Part shown: in pieces, positions 1 to 6,359 of the stretch
Layout of the letters: each line of letters opens with the position of its first letter
Position numbering within the stretch: the first letter of the stretch is position 1
Virus record (IMG/VR): IMGVR_UViG_3300042545_000634
Location: 1 to 64,000 of that record
DNA: 64,000 nt
Source: a virus
Strand: one strand, 5' to 3'
Translations under genes and position numbers: made by a program
Notes under the pieces: model-generated
Told to the model about the DNA's origin: nothing
Seen by the model: only the letters and a program-made list of their open reading frames with translations
Database searches by the model: none

Positions 1-12
1 ATCTTGATTTGT

Positions 13-41
13 GGGGAGTGTCCCACCGTGGGACACTCCCC
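13..41. repeat. Leftward-block palindrome, copy 1
   Basis: Perfect inverted repeat with 14-bp arms (GGGGAGTGTCCCAC and its complement) around a single C. It lies 6 nt past the stop codon of the leftward helicase gene. It is one of seven related sites between 13 and 4753, all in gaps of the leftward block. As RNA it could form a long hairpin with a 3-nt loop, but no U-run follows on either strand. A processing or stability hairpin, or a protein operator, fits better than a classical terminator. Confidence 0.85.
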
Positions 42-47
42 TGTTAG

Positions 48-1643
48 TCAGCGGTACGAGTCCAACAATTCGTTGGCTGTTGAACCGCCGACTAAGGTCT
101 CAGCCTCGTCGTCAAGGATGGCGCCGACGACGCCTGCCTTGCCCTCCAGCATGCCCCACAGACGCTCGTCAACCGACGAGTCGCCATCAAGGGCACTGAC
201 GAGGATGTTGTTGGTGCACGGGCGTGTTTGCCCGTACCGATGGAGCCGAGCCTCGGCTTGTTTAAGGGCACTCGGTGTCCACGGAAGTTCAACCGTGATC
301 ATCGTCGCACCCGATGTCATCGTGAGTCCCTCGGACACCGCTTGGATGTTGCCGATCAGGACACGAGCCGTGCCTGCCTGCCACTTGTCAACGGCGTCTT
401 GCTTCTGCTTGCCCGAGTCGTCGCCAGTCACGGAGACGATTGTGCGAGCATCCACACCCTCAGCGATGAGGGACTCACGGAGTTTCCAAGCGACCTCCTT
501 GTGGGCGGTCACGAGGAACACTTGCTCGCCCTCATCCAAGAGGCTGACCGTGGCATCCACGGCAGTGGACACCTTGCCGAGACCAGCGATCTGTCGGAGT
601 TGACCGAGCAGAACGATGGCGTGGGCACGGTCGTTGAGCGAGAACTTGTCGTCGTCTCGCTTCTCTTGGAGGAACTCCTCAAGGTCACGGACTGCTCGCT
701 TGTAGTCCGTCACAGCCTTGCCAGTGAGAGCGACGGGCGTGATGTACCGAGAGAACTCGGGGAGGATGATGACATCCTCACGCTTGCGCCTAATCATCAC
801 CCACTGGGTGAGTTGCTCATTGAGTTCCTTGACATTGGTGGCGCCATTGAATGTCGTACCAAAGCCGTTGAACACGGGGTCGCAATACCGAGTCTTGAAG
901 CGACTCGCACCGCCGAAACGAGGCAGGTGACCGAGGATGTTGAGCAGTGGAATCAACTCCACTGGTCGGGACAACATCGGCGTACCCGAGAGCAACAAGA
1001 TCGGAGCCTCGGGGGTGAGGTGCTTGGCAATGGTCACCATTGCCTTGCTACGACCCGAGTCCTCGGACTTGGAGCGGTGAGCCTCATCCTGCACCAAGCC
1101 AGCCCACGGGTGACTGGCGAGGATGTTGACGGGCTTCGGCGTGCGTTGCTCACGCTTCTTCCCTTGATTGGCTCGTGCCCATGAGTTGACTTGGGCGACT
1201 GGAGCCAGCGCCCAATACTGGATGACTGAGTCGGGGCAGATCACGATGTCCGTGTTGGGGACACTCGTGGGCTTCTGACCCGAGATGCGAGACACCGAGC
1301 GGTGGGGCAGGGCGGTCTTGATGGAGCGTTCCCAGTTGATCACCAATGCTGGTGGGCACACAATGAGGGCTGGGTAGGCGTTGAGTTCATCAAGCGCCAA
1401 CAGGGCGCTGTAGGTCTTACCTACGCCCATGTCGTCAGCGATCAAGAGACGAGTGTGCCCAGCCTTGACAACCTCACCGATGACTAACTGGTGAGGCATC
1501 GGCTGGATGGCGAGCGTGTGCTCTACGATGCCCTCAGGGGCGATGCGACCCGAGAACGGGCGCAAGCCCGTGCTGACTTTGGCGACAGCCTCAGCGAGGA
1601 TGTCAGTGGCGCTTCGGGCGTTGGTACGGTCGGACAATGCCAT
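48..1643 (-). CDS. SNF2-family DEAD/H-box helicase
   Basis: ATP-dependent DNA translocase/helicase of superfamily 2, 531 aa. The two RecA-like lobes are complete: Walker A DDMGVGKT at residues 70-77, motif Ia IVCPPALVINW near 94-104, Walker B DEAH at 186-189, motif III SGTP near 219-222, and an SNF2-type motif VI (QAEARLHRYGQT) near 463-474. Phage members of this family act in replication or recombination; its exact role here is unknown. The start ATG at 1643 follows AAAGGAG. It is the last gene of the leftward block, and its high-GC composition differs from the head and tail genes. Palindrome copies sit just after its stop and 54 nt before its start. Confidence 0.9.
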   Translation of the reverse strand: MALSDRTNARSATDILAEAVAKVSTGLRPFSGRIAPEGIVEHTLAIQPMPHQLVIGEVVKAGHTRLLIADDMGVGKTYSALLALDELNAYPALIVCPPALVINWERSIKTALPHRSVSRISGQKPTSVPNTDIVICPDSVIQYWALAPVAQVNSWARANQGKKREQRTPKPVNILASHPWAGLVQDEAHRSKSEDSGRSKAMVTIAKHLTPEAPILLLSGTPMLSRPVELIPLLNILGHLPRFGGASRFKTRYCDPVFNGFGTTFNGATNVKELNEQLTQWVMIRRKREDVIILPEFSRYITPVALTGKAVTDYKRAVRDLEEFLQEKRDDDKFSLNDRAHAIVLLGQLRQIAGLGKVSTAVDATVSLLDEGEQVFLVTAHKEVAWKLRESLIAEGVDARTIVSVTGDDSGKQKQDAVDKWQAGTARVLIGNIQAVSEGLTMTSGATMITVELPWTPSALKQAEARLHRYGQTRPCTNNILVSALDGDSSVDERLWGMLEGKAGVVGAILDDEAETLVGGSTANELLDSYR

Positions 1644-1696
1644 GGTGGCTCCTTTGGTTGGTGGTGGTTTACTTATCTGTCACTATCTTAAGTGTA

Positions 1697-1725
1697 GGGG
1701 AGTGTCCCACCGTGGGACACTCCCC
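1697..1725. repeat. Leftward-block palindrome, copy 2
   Basis: Identical in arms and centre to copy 1 (14-bp arms, single C centre). It lies 7 nt beyond the stop of the upstream leftward gene and about 54 nt before the helicase start, so it could mark the 3' end of one mRNA or act as an operator for the next gene. Confidence 0.85.
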
Positions 1726-1732
1726 TTATTGG

Positions 1733-2254
1733 TCACCACGACGACGAGTACTCAAACTTCCATCCCTTGTTCGGGATGAGGTCGGTGAGCACCTTGTACA
1801 GGATGTCCTTGGTGTACCGCAAGCCCTCCAAGTACCAGTCGTCGTATTGCGTTCCTCCAAAGAAGAAGCCCGAGGTTGTCGGGAGCAACTCCTCAGCAAT
1901 GGCGACGCCACGCTCGGACACCCATTCGCCGTCAACGGTTTCGCCGTAGGCAAACTCGCCCAGCACCTTGAGGCAGACTTCGTGGAGTTCCCACAACTGC
2001 TCGTGGCTGACGCTGTACTTGCCACAGTCATCCTCGCCGTGCTGGACATTGCTCACGAACCAGTTGTGGATGGCGTTGGCTTTGCGCCACTGGGCAACCG
2101 TGATGTCCACGGTGATGTATGGGCATTCATCTTCAACGATGCTGGGCGCATTCACTGCCGAGATGATGTCGGCGTGGAGTCGGCGCTCGTAGTCCGTGCT
2201 CCACTGACTACCGCTGATGAACTTCGTGGCTGATAGGTATTGGTCAAGTCCCAT
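1733..2254 (-). CDS. Conserved phage protein beginning MGLDQYL
   Basis: 173-aa soluble protein of unknown function. The N-terminus MGLDQYLSATKF resembles the widespread phage and bacterial family of small proteins starting MGLDMYL (recalled from memory, not checked). The reading frame stays open for 30 more codons upstream, but those run through the palindrome and the leader. ATG at 2254 is chosen because AAAGGAG lies 8-9 nt before it. The protein is rich in Trp, Tyr and acidic residues, with no membrane segment or signal peptide. It is the second-last gene of the leftward block. Confidence 0.75.
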   Translation of the reverse strand: MGLDQYLSATKFISGSQWSTDYERRLHADIISAVNAPSIVEDECPYITVDITVAQWRKANAIHNWFVSNVQHGEDDCGKYSVSHEQLWELHEVCLKVLGEFAYGETVDGEWVSERGVAIAEELLPTTSGFFFGGTQYDDWYLEGLRYTKDILYKVLTDLIPNKGWKFEYSSSW

Positions 2255-2306
2255 GTCGGGTCTCCTTTGGTTGGTGGTTGGTTTGGTTGGTTGGTTGAGA
2301 TCGGTT

Positions 2307-2331
2307 GGGGTGTCCCACCGTGGGACACCCC
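2307..2331. repeat. Leftward-block palindrome, copy 3
   Basis: Perfect inverted repeat with 12-bp arms GGGGTGTCCCAC / GTGGGACACCCC around a single C. It lies 9 nt past the stop of the 112-aa leftward gene. The outer arms differ from copies 1 and 2 but stay complementary, so base pairing is kept while sequence changes. Confidence 0.85.
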
Positions 2332-2340
2332 GAGGCTCGG

Positions 2341-2679
2341 TCACCCGAATACGAGGTCACCGAGCACGATGTGCTGGAGCACAACATCGGAGGCGTCTGA
2401 GTCAAAGTCGTCGCTGTCCACGGCGCTCAAAACGACTTGCCAGCCAGCCTTTTTTTCTTTGATGATGTCGTTGACGACCGCCTTGGCACGGCTCGGGCTG
2501 AAGGTGACCGACTTGGTGATGATCTTGCCATCGTCGGTCGTTTCCCCCGTCTCCATCTTGCAGACCATTTGTTCTTCATCGGTGATGTCCAGTTTGCGAT
2601 ACCACTCGTAGGTCTCGGCTCCCGAGTAGATCAGCGTGTCAATGACTTCTTGGGCGTTTGCTGTCCATACTGTTTTCAT
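2341..2679 (-). CDS. Hypothetical acidic protein
   Basis: 112-aa protein, not recognised. ATG at 2679 is preceded by AGGAGGCAAC, a strong ribosome binding site. It has mixed alpha/beta character with an acidic stretch (VDSDDFDSDASD) near residues 88-99, no membrane segment and no cysteine pairs suggesting metal binding. It is flanked on both sides by palindrome copies. Confidence 0.65.
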   Translation of the reverse strand: MKTVWTANAQEVIDTLIYSGAETYEWYRKLDITDEEQMVCKMETGETTDDGKIITKSVTFSPSRAKAVVNDIIKEKKAGWQVVLSAVDSDDFDSDASDVVLQHIVLGDLVFG

Positions 2680-2720
2680 GTTGCCTCCTCAGGCGTCGTT
2701 GTTCACTATCAGATGTTTGT

Positions 2721-2753
2721 GGGGCGAGTGTCCCACCGTGGGACACTCACCCC
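2721..2753. repeat. Leftward-block palindrome, copy 4
   Basis: Arms of 16 nt around a single C. One outer position is C opposite A on the plus strand but becomes a U-G wobble in leftward RNA, so the transcript hairpin can pair fully while the DNA dyad is imperfect. This favours an RNA role. Copies 4 and 5 share about 40 identical nt, including the flank CCCCGAGGTTGA. Confidence 0.85.
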
Positions 2754-2765
2754 GAGGTTGAGCGA

Positions 2766-3044
2766 TCAGTAGATGCCGTCAGGCTCATCGTCGCTGATGA
2801 ACTCGTGGGCGAACAGTGGGTCAAAGCCACACTCTTCAAGGAACGAGCGGTAGTTGTACACTCGGTCGCTGTCGCTGAGACCTGCATACGGCACGAGTGC
2901 CGAGTGGATTTGAACGGCGATCTGAGCCAGTTCCACGGGCGCCTCTGTGTACTTCCCACCCGTGAGGATGTTCATGGTGAAGTGGTCACGGAATGCACTG
3001 GCGACTCGGTCGCATGCTTGCTCGGGTGTTCGGTTGATGGTCAT
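2766..3044 (-). CDS. Hypothetical small protein
   Basis: 92-aa protein of unknown function. The open frame runs upstream to 3140 but would overlap the preceding gene. ATG at 3044 follows CGAGGAGTCAAC and begins MTINRTPEQACDRV. It is soluble and predicted largely helical, ending in acidic residues (FISDDEPDGIY). It lies within the leftward block between palindrome copy 4 and the 109-aa gene; no palindrome is present in the 47-nt gap upstream, the only gap in this block without one. Confidence 0.6.
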   Translation of the reverse strand: MTINRTPEQACDRVASAFRDHFTMNILTGGKYTEAPVELAQIAVQIHSALVPYAGLSDSDRVYNYRSFLEECGFDPLFAHEFISDDEPDGIY

Positions 3045-3091
3045 GTTGACTCCTCGGGTTGGTGGTTGATGGTTGGTGGATGGGGCGACTA

Positions 3092-3421
3092 TCAGAGGGG
3101 GTAGTTGGCGTAGTCCTCGTCGGAGGTCAGGCGATCCCAAGAATCAAGACCGTAGATGGTCACGGGTGTGTCCTCGTTGAGCAGTGTGCACGGGCGCTTT
3201 TCAACCTCGTAGATGCCCTCAACGCTGTCAGCATCAACGACGACACTGCAATCACCGTCGGAGCCAAGGAGGGGGTTGACGCCACGGAAAATGAACTGGC
3301 TGTACTTGCCCTCGTCTTTGACGACTGTGTAGTTGGTGAACTGAAGCCAAGTGAACTCATTTTTGCTTTCAATTCCTACCCAGCCATAGCGCTGAATGTT
3401 GGCGGTGGTGGTGGTCTTCAT
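3092..3421 (-). CDS. Hypothetical protein
   Basis: 109-aa protein of unknown function starting MKTTTTANIQRYGW, with a strong AGGAGG 4-5 nt before ATG 3421. It has alternating hydrophobic and aromatic residues suggesting a small beta-rich fold, and no cysteines arranged for zinc. Its start region (MKTTTTAN) resembles that of the 112-aa gene (MKTVWTAN), a weak hint of a shared origin. Confidence 0.6.
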   Translation of the reverse strand: MKTTTTANIQRYGWVGIESKNEFTWLQFTNYTVVKDEGKYSQFIFRGVNPLLGSDGDCSVVVDADSVEGIYEVEKRPCTLLNEDTPVTIYGLDSWDRLTSDEDYANYPL

Positions 3422-3460
3422 GGTTGCCTCCTAGGCGTTGGTGGTGATTGGTGAATGGTT

Positions 3461-3493
3461 GGGGCGAGTGTCCCACCGTGGGACACTCACCCC
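3461..3493. repeat. Leftward-block palindrome, copy 5
   Basis: Same sequence as copy 4, including the C/A position that becomes a U-G wobble in leftward RNA, and the same 3' flank. It lies 8 nt past the stop of the 253-aa Ala/Lys-rich gene and about 40 nt before the start of the 109-aa gene. Confidence 0.85.
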
Positions 3494-3501
3494 GAGGTTG
3501 A

Positions 3502-4263
3502 TCAGGCGCTGAGGGCGTCGGCGCTTGCATTGAACAGGTTGCCCCGATCTTGCTGATCAAGGGGCACGGTGTTGGCGCTGGCACGGAGCAGTGCCACGGC
3601 GAGCGTGGCGAACACTTCGTGGTCACCCTGAAGCGATGCGATCAGGTTGGCGGTGACATCGGCAATGGCTTCGGCGCCATGCTCGGTCAACTGTGCAACG
3701 ATCTCGGCAACGGTCAGAGCGACCACTGCCTCGTCGGTGCTGTCGGCGTCGCTCTCGGCGCTCTCGGTCTCGGCTTCAGCCTTGGCAGACTTCTCAGCCT
3801 TTTTGGCTTCGCCCTTTTCGGCTTTGTTGATCTTGGCGAGCACTTCAAGGGCGTCGGCGCTCTCATCCTTGATGAGGATGGCGCCAGCCTTGGCGTAGCG
3901 AGCGTAGGTGGACTTACCGATCTTGGCGCCAGCATTCTTGCTTGCCAACTCAAGGGCACGGAACGAGACACCAGCCTCGTTGGCGTTGAACACGGCGATG
4001 CATGCCGAGCGGAGCGCCAACTTGGCGTCGGCAACGGCGCTCTCGGACTTGATGGCTTCGGCAACAGCCAAGGCGGTCAGGTCGGCAGGAGTCGCCTTGA
4101 CTTCAACGACTTCGGCAGGCGCTTCAACAGCGACAGGCTTGGCGGTGTGGGTACGGGCTTTTTTGGTGGTGGTGGTTGACACTTTGGTCTCCTTGGTTGT
4201 GTTGGTGGTTGGTTTGCCAGCGAGCAAGTTGGCGAGTCCTACGGGGCGGTCGGTGGTCTTCAT
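3502..4263 (-). CDS. Ala/Lys-rich protein with possible helix-turn-helix
   Basis: 253-aa protein, not recognised. ATG 4263 is chosen over the more upstream in-frame ATG at 4305 because CTGAGGAGG lies just before it and the longer form would read through palindrome copy 6. Residues about 1-60 are low-complexity, rich in Thr, Lys and Pro. The middle holds helices including FRALELASKNAGAKIGKSTY, whose KSTYARYAKAGAI tail looks like a recognition helix. A Lys/Ala/Glu-rich segment follows, then an acidic linker and hydrophobic C-terminal helices. A DNA-binding role is plausible but unproven. It is the first large gene of the leftward block. Confidence 0.6.
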   Translation of the reverse strand: MKTTDRPVGLANLLAGKPTTNTTKETKVSTTTTKKARTHTAKPVAVEAPAEVVEVKATPADLTALAVAEAIKSESAVADAKLALRSACIAVFNANEAGVSFRALELASKNAGAKIGKSTYARYAKAGAILIKDESADALEVLAKINKAEKGEAKKAEKSAKAEAETESAESDADSTDEAVVALTVAEIVAQLTEHGAEAIADVTANLIASLQGDHEVFATLAVALLRASANTVPLDQQDRGNLFNASADALSA

Positions 4264-4295
4264 GGTGTGCCTCCTCAGGCGTTGGTGGTGGTTGA

Positions 4296-4316
4296 ACTGT
4301 CCCACGGTGGGACAGT
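4296..4316. repeat. Leftward-block palindrome, copy 6 (reversed centre)
   Basis: 10-bp perfect arms ACTGTCCCAC / GTGGGACAGT around a single G. The centre base is the complement of that in copies 1-5, so this copy is in the opposite orientation. It lies 33 nt upstream of the 253-aa gene, between it and the two small leftward ORFs. Confidence 0.8.
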
Positions 4317-4412
4317 AGCGGACAGGTGAGTTTGATCTCTACGCCCGAGGCGCCTGCCCAAATTGCGACGATCATGTATGAGTCCAAGATCGGTGGACTC
4401 CCCTCCCTTGCT

Positions 4413-4556
4413 TCACCCGAGGGGATTGGATGCACTGCAATCTTTTATGAACGGCTCGCCAACCTTGACGCTTGCTAGGCGCCGATACATCGTTGTTTGT
4501 ATTGGGTATCCATCGGACTTCCAGCAGGCACAGGTGGCGGTGCATTCGCTGGTCAC
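4413..4556 (-). CDS. Possible small Cys-containing protein
   Basis: 47-codon frame with GTG start at 4556 overlapping the stop of the next ORF upstream (GTGA), the arrangement of translationally coupled genes. The product has ECTATCACW near the N-terminus, giving three cysteines within eight residues, and ends SASNPLG. No ribosome binding site of its own is seen. A competing plus-strand frame (4326-4478, 50 codons) overlaps it and also looks protein-like, so this call is tentative. Leftward orientation is preferred because the neighbouring genes read that way. Confidence 0.35.
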   Translation of the reverse strand: MTSECTATCACWKSDGYPIQTTMYRRLASVKVGEPFIKDCSASNPLG

Positions 4557-4744
4557 TTGATCTTGGTGAAGTTGCTCGTCGTATCGGCTCGGCGCTTGCC
4601 CTCATACTCACCAGCGTCGCTGGGGCGCATCTCGGTCATCCCCCGTGGCGCAGACATCTGCTGGGGGGAAACCATCACGGCGAGTGCCTGTGATGCTTGA
4701 GTGTTTGGGGTCACGCTCTGCTGACCAGTCACTACCTGTCCCAT
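4553..4744 (-). CDS. Possible small polar protein
   Basis: 63-codon frame read from ATG 4744, which lies inside palindrome copy 7. An in-frame GTG at 4774 is an alternative. The product is Gln/Ser/Thr-rich then charged (SDAGEYEGKRRADTTSNFTK) and not recognised. Its stop overlaps the GTG of the following small ORF. No clear ribosome binding site. If real, it is the first gene of the leftward block, with a start codon embedded in a repeated operator-like element. Confidence 0.35.
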   Translation of the reverse strand: MGQVVTGQQSVTPNTQASQALAVMVSPQQMSAPRGMTEMRPSDAGEYEGKRRADTTSNFTKIK

Positions 4745-4753
4745 GGTGGGACA
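4737..4753. repeat. Leftward-block palindrome, copy 7 (degenerate)
   Basis: TGTCCCATGGTGGGACA, matching the core of copy 6 except for one arm base (T for C). It is the outermost copy, at the upstream edge of the leftward block. No further copies were seen between here and 64000. Confidence 0.7.
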
Positions 4754-5100
4754 CCGAGACTTACGGCTTGGCACACTGCTTGTCAGGCTGGCGTGGTGGG
4801 CACTGCTCGTTCTACATGACTGACCGTTGATACTGGAGAAGCCCGAAATTGTTTGGGCGCTTCAGATCAGAGGTGTTGTCTCATGGTTTTCTGAGTTAGT
4901 AGGTGGGCAGATTTTCAGGTTGCACAATGCATTTCGTCTACCGCCGAACTGGATGGCGTTCCCACTAGGTGGGGCAGGACTACCTGTCTGTCTGAGCACT
5001 GTTGGCTGTTTGTCAAGGAATTGTGGGGAGCAGTGAGATGTCTCAGTTGCTCGGTTTGTACTAACTGGTCTTACAAACTCCATTAGGGGATGCTGTCAAA

Positions 5101-5123
5101 TGCCCAGCGTGTGGGCACTTTTT
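5101..5123 (+). terminator. Hairpin with T-run
   Basis: TGCCCA (5101-5106) and TGGGCA (5112-5117) form a 6-bp stem with a 5-nt loop, followed by CTTTTT, the shape of a weak rho-independent terminator for rightward transcription. No gene ends nearby, so it may instead shield the origin-like region or be incidental to the T-rich tracts that follow. Confidence 0.4.
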
Positions 5124-5169
5124 GGGGGGAGGTTTTCGGGGGTTTTTAGGGGGTTTTTTAGGGGTTTTT
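5124..5169 (+). repeat. Periodic G-tract/T-tract array
   Basis: Runs of 6, 5, 5 and 4 G at 5124, 5138, 5149 and 5161, separated by T-rich spacers of 6-8 nt (TTTTTA or TTTTTTA), with a further GGGGTTTTT at 5221. The period is about 11-14 nt. Four G-runs with loops of 6-8 nt meet the simple criterion for a G-quadruplex on the plus strand, and the pattern looks like a telomeric G/T repeat. Confidence 0.7.
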
Positions 5170-5400
5170 GCCTGATATCAGTTGTTAGGTCAGAAATGGC
5201 TAAAAAGCCCAATGTTTACAGGGGTTTTTGGTACACGGAGCGCGCCCTCATTTCCTCTCAGATCGCCTCTAAGGGGGGAGAATGGGTGGAAGGGGCGGAG
5301 AGGGGGTAGAGGCTGTCAGAAGCGATTTAAATGGGCTGTGCCGAGTAGTTGGTGCATTTGATACCGATATGCAGGGGATATGTCATAACAATAGAATTAC

Positions 5401-5409
5401 TGTGGATAA
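5401..5409 (-). promoter_or_regulatory. Perfect DnaA-box 9-mer
   Basis: TGTGGATAA, the exact complement of the consensus bacterial DnaA box TTATCCACA. Only one copy was noticed, so by itself it is weak, but it lies in a 1.1-kb non-coding region with clustered palindromes and near an AT-only stretch (ATTTAAAT, 5326-5333). Confidence 0.4.
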
Positions 5410-5488
5410 CACGACGCCAAGCGTCAGTTCCTACCCCTATCCCCCAACCATCCCCCGAGCCTCCGAGGTAGTCCCAAACCTAGGGGTT

Positions 5489-5625
5489 GTTGCATTTGCA
5501 ACTACTTTGAATTATACCCACACGCTGGGGCGATGCGCCCAACGACCCACGAAACCGCTCAAACATTGAGCATTTGAGCGATTTGGCAAGTTGTTGCATA
5601 TGCAACAAGTGTGTGCATACGCACA
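5489..5625. repeat. Cluster of four inverted repeats
   Basis: In order: GTTGCA-TT-TGCAAC (5489-5502); CGCTCAAA / TTTGAGCG with a 9-nt spacer (5556-5580); the perfect 18-bp palindrome TTGTTGCATATGCAACAA (5591-5608); and TGTGC-ATAC-GCACA (5612-5625). Three share a TGCAT/ATGCA or GCAT core. Four dyads within 137 bp upstream of the rightward genes suggest binding sites for a dimeric regulator or initiator. Confidence 0.75.
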
Positions 5626-5731
5626 AATAAGCCTGATTTCATTGATGTTTTCGCGCCCCATCCGAACAGTCATCCGTCAGGTGCATAGGAGACACAGGGA
5701 GGTAGGCGGTCGGTCGGTGGGGATACGGGTG

Positions 5732-5866
5732 GGGGTACCCCCCCCATGGTTAAGTGGGGTCGGGAAATCGGTGGGGGGGTAGAGGCGAGGAGCCAAGCAC
5801 TGCCCAACTGCCAAATAGCCCTATTCTGAGGAGCGAGACCGGTTCTATGCTCAGATGGGGTACCCC
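5732..5866. repeat. Paired GGGGTACCCC palindromes
   Basis: The 10-bp palindrome GGGGTACCCC occurs at 5732-5741 (within a longer G/C run) and at 5857-5866, 125 bp apart, the second 32 bp before the -10 box at 5898. A 14-nt box TAGCCCTATTCTGA is also duplicated, at 5816-5829 and 5882-5895. The pairing suggests operator sites controlling the first rightward promoter. Confidence 0.55.
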
Positions 5867-5881
5867 TAATTCGCCCAAATG

Positions 5882-5903
5882 TAGCCCTATTCTGATATAT
5901 AAT
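5882..5903 (+). promoter_or_regulatory. Leaderless promoter of the first rightward gene
   Basis: The box TAGCCCTATTCTGA runs into TATAAT at 5898-5903. Six nt later is ATG 5910, which has no ribosome binding site, so transcription should start at or next to the start codon. The same TTCTGATATATAAT element recurs at 7070-7083. Confidence 0.65.
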
Positions 5904-5909
5904 TAGAAA

Positions 5910-6332
5910 ATGGCAGCATTCCACCACTTAAATGATCAACTGTTTATGCCAAAGAGTTGGTTGCGCTCACTACCAGTAGACAATGACCTAGATATTGCTG
6001 ATGTGGAAGATGCAGGTAGCCGTACGATCCGAGACCCATATACAAATGAACGGCGTTACACGACACCTGAGGATGAATTTTGGGATCGTAAGGGTATTGA
6101 GGCAATTAATAGTGGAGTATATAAAAGCGTACAGAGACATGGCATTGTAAATCCCGTAGAACTAGGTGTATCTGGTAGGACCATAGAAATCAAGAATGGG
6201 TACCACAGGGTGGCATCCGCTGATGATCACTCATTTATACCTATTACTTATACAAAAAAAGATCAAGTGGATGGTTTACCCATACATTATAACCGTTATA
6301 ATGAAAATCCTGCATATCCACGCTCTGAGTAA
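5910..6332 (+). CDS. ParB-like nuclease-fold protein
   Basis: 140-aa protein. The segment NGYHRVASA near residues 95-103 resembles the ParB/sulfiredoxin-fold motif G-x-H-R-x-x-A, which binds nucleotide or DNA phosphate in ParB relatives. The preceding part (VNPVELGVSGRTIEIKNGYH) matches the usual strand order of that fold. A related motif occurs in the product of 6617-7069, two genes on. It is translated from a probably leaderless mRNA. Substrate and target are unknown; phage single-domain ParB-like proteins have varied roles. Confidence 0.55.
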   Translation: MAAFHHLNDQLFMPKSWLRSLPVDNDLDIADVEDAGSRTIRDPYTNERRYTTPEDEFWDRKGIEAINSGVYKSVQRHGIVNPVELGVSGRTIEIKNGYHRVASADDHSFIPITYTKKDQVDGLPIHYNRYNENPAYPRSE

Positions 6333-6346
6333 CCCTATTCTTAGTG

Positions 6347-6352
6347 TAAAAT
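6347..6352 (+). promoter_or_regulatory. Leaderless -10 box
   Basis: TAAAAT in the context TAGTGTAAAATAATAAGC, 7 nt before ATG 6360, which lacks a ribosome binding site. An upstream CCCTATTCT (6333-6341) repeats the box seen at the first rightward promoter. Confidence 0.55.
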
Positions 6353-6359
6353 AATAAGC

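Larger units (their letters stand above)
4775..5909. other. Long intergenic region between divergent blocks
   Basis: About 1.1 kb with no frame that looks coding: the short frames present have no ribosome binding site and low-complexity Gly/Arg/Pro-rich products. It separates leftward high-GC genes from rightward lower-GC genes. Contents in order: an inverted repeat GTTTGTA/TACAAAC (5054-5078), a hairpin with T-run (5101-5123), G-tracts (5124-5169), a DnaA-box 9-mer (5401-5409), four inverted repeats (5489-5625), two GGGGTACCCC palindromes and a duplicated 14-nt box ending in a promoter (5882-5903). On the minus strand TTGACA (5094-5099) followed 17 nt later by TTGTAA could be a leftward promoter; this is weak. 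The layout fits a replication origin and/or switch region. Confidence 0.7.

Noticed and set aside
228-1184. Long plus-strand frame opposite the helicase gene
   Set aside because: It is the antisense of the strongly supported SNF2 helicase, without a ribosome binding site or recognisable product.
13-3493. Palindromes as ordinary rho-independent terminators
   Set aside because: No T-run follows on either strand; the loop is only 1-3 nt. Kept as processing/operator candidates instead.
4326-4478. Plus-strand 50-codon frame VSLISTPEAPAQ... opposite the small leftward ORFs
   Set aside because: Protein-like but has no good start or binding site, and neighbours all read leftward; left as an alternative in the entry for 4413-4556.
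13-4753. CRISPR-like array from the repeated palindromes
   Set aside because: Copies are separated by whole genes at irregular distances with no spacers of constant length and no cas genes.
4862-5569. Short frames in the intergenic region (for example 4862-5083 minus, 5282-5569 plus)
   Set aside because: Low-complexity Gly/Arg/Pro-rich products, no ribosome binding sites and overlap with repeats and palindromes.
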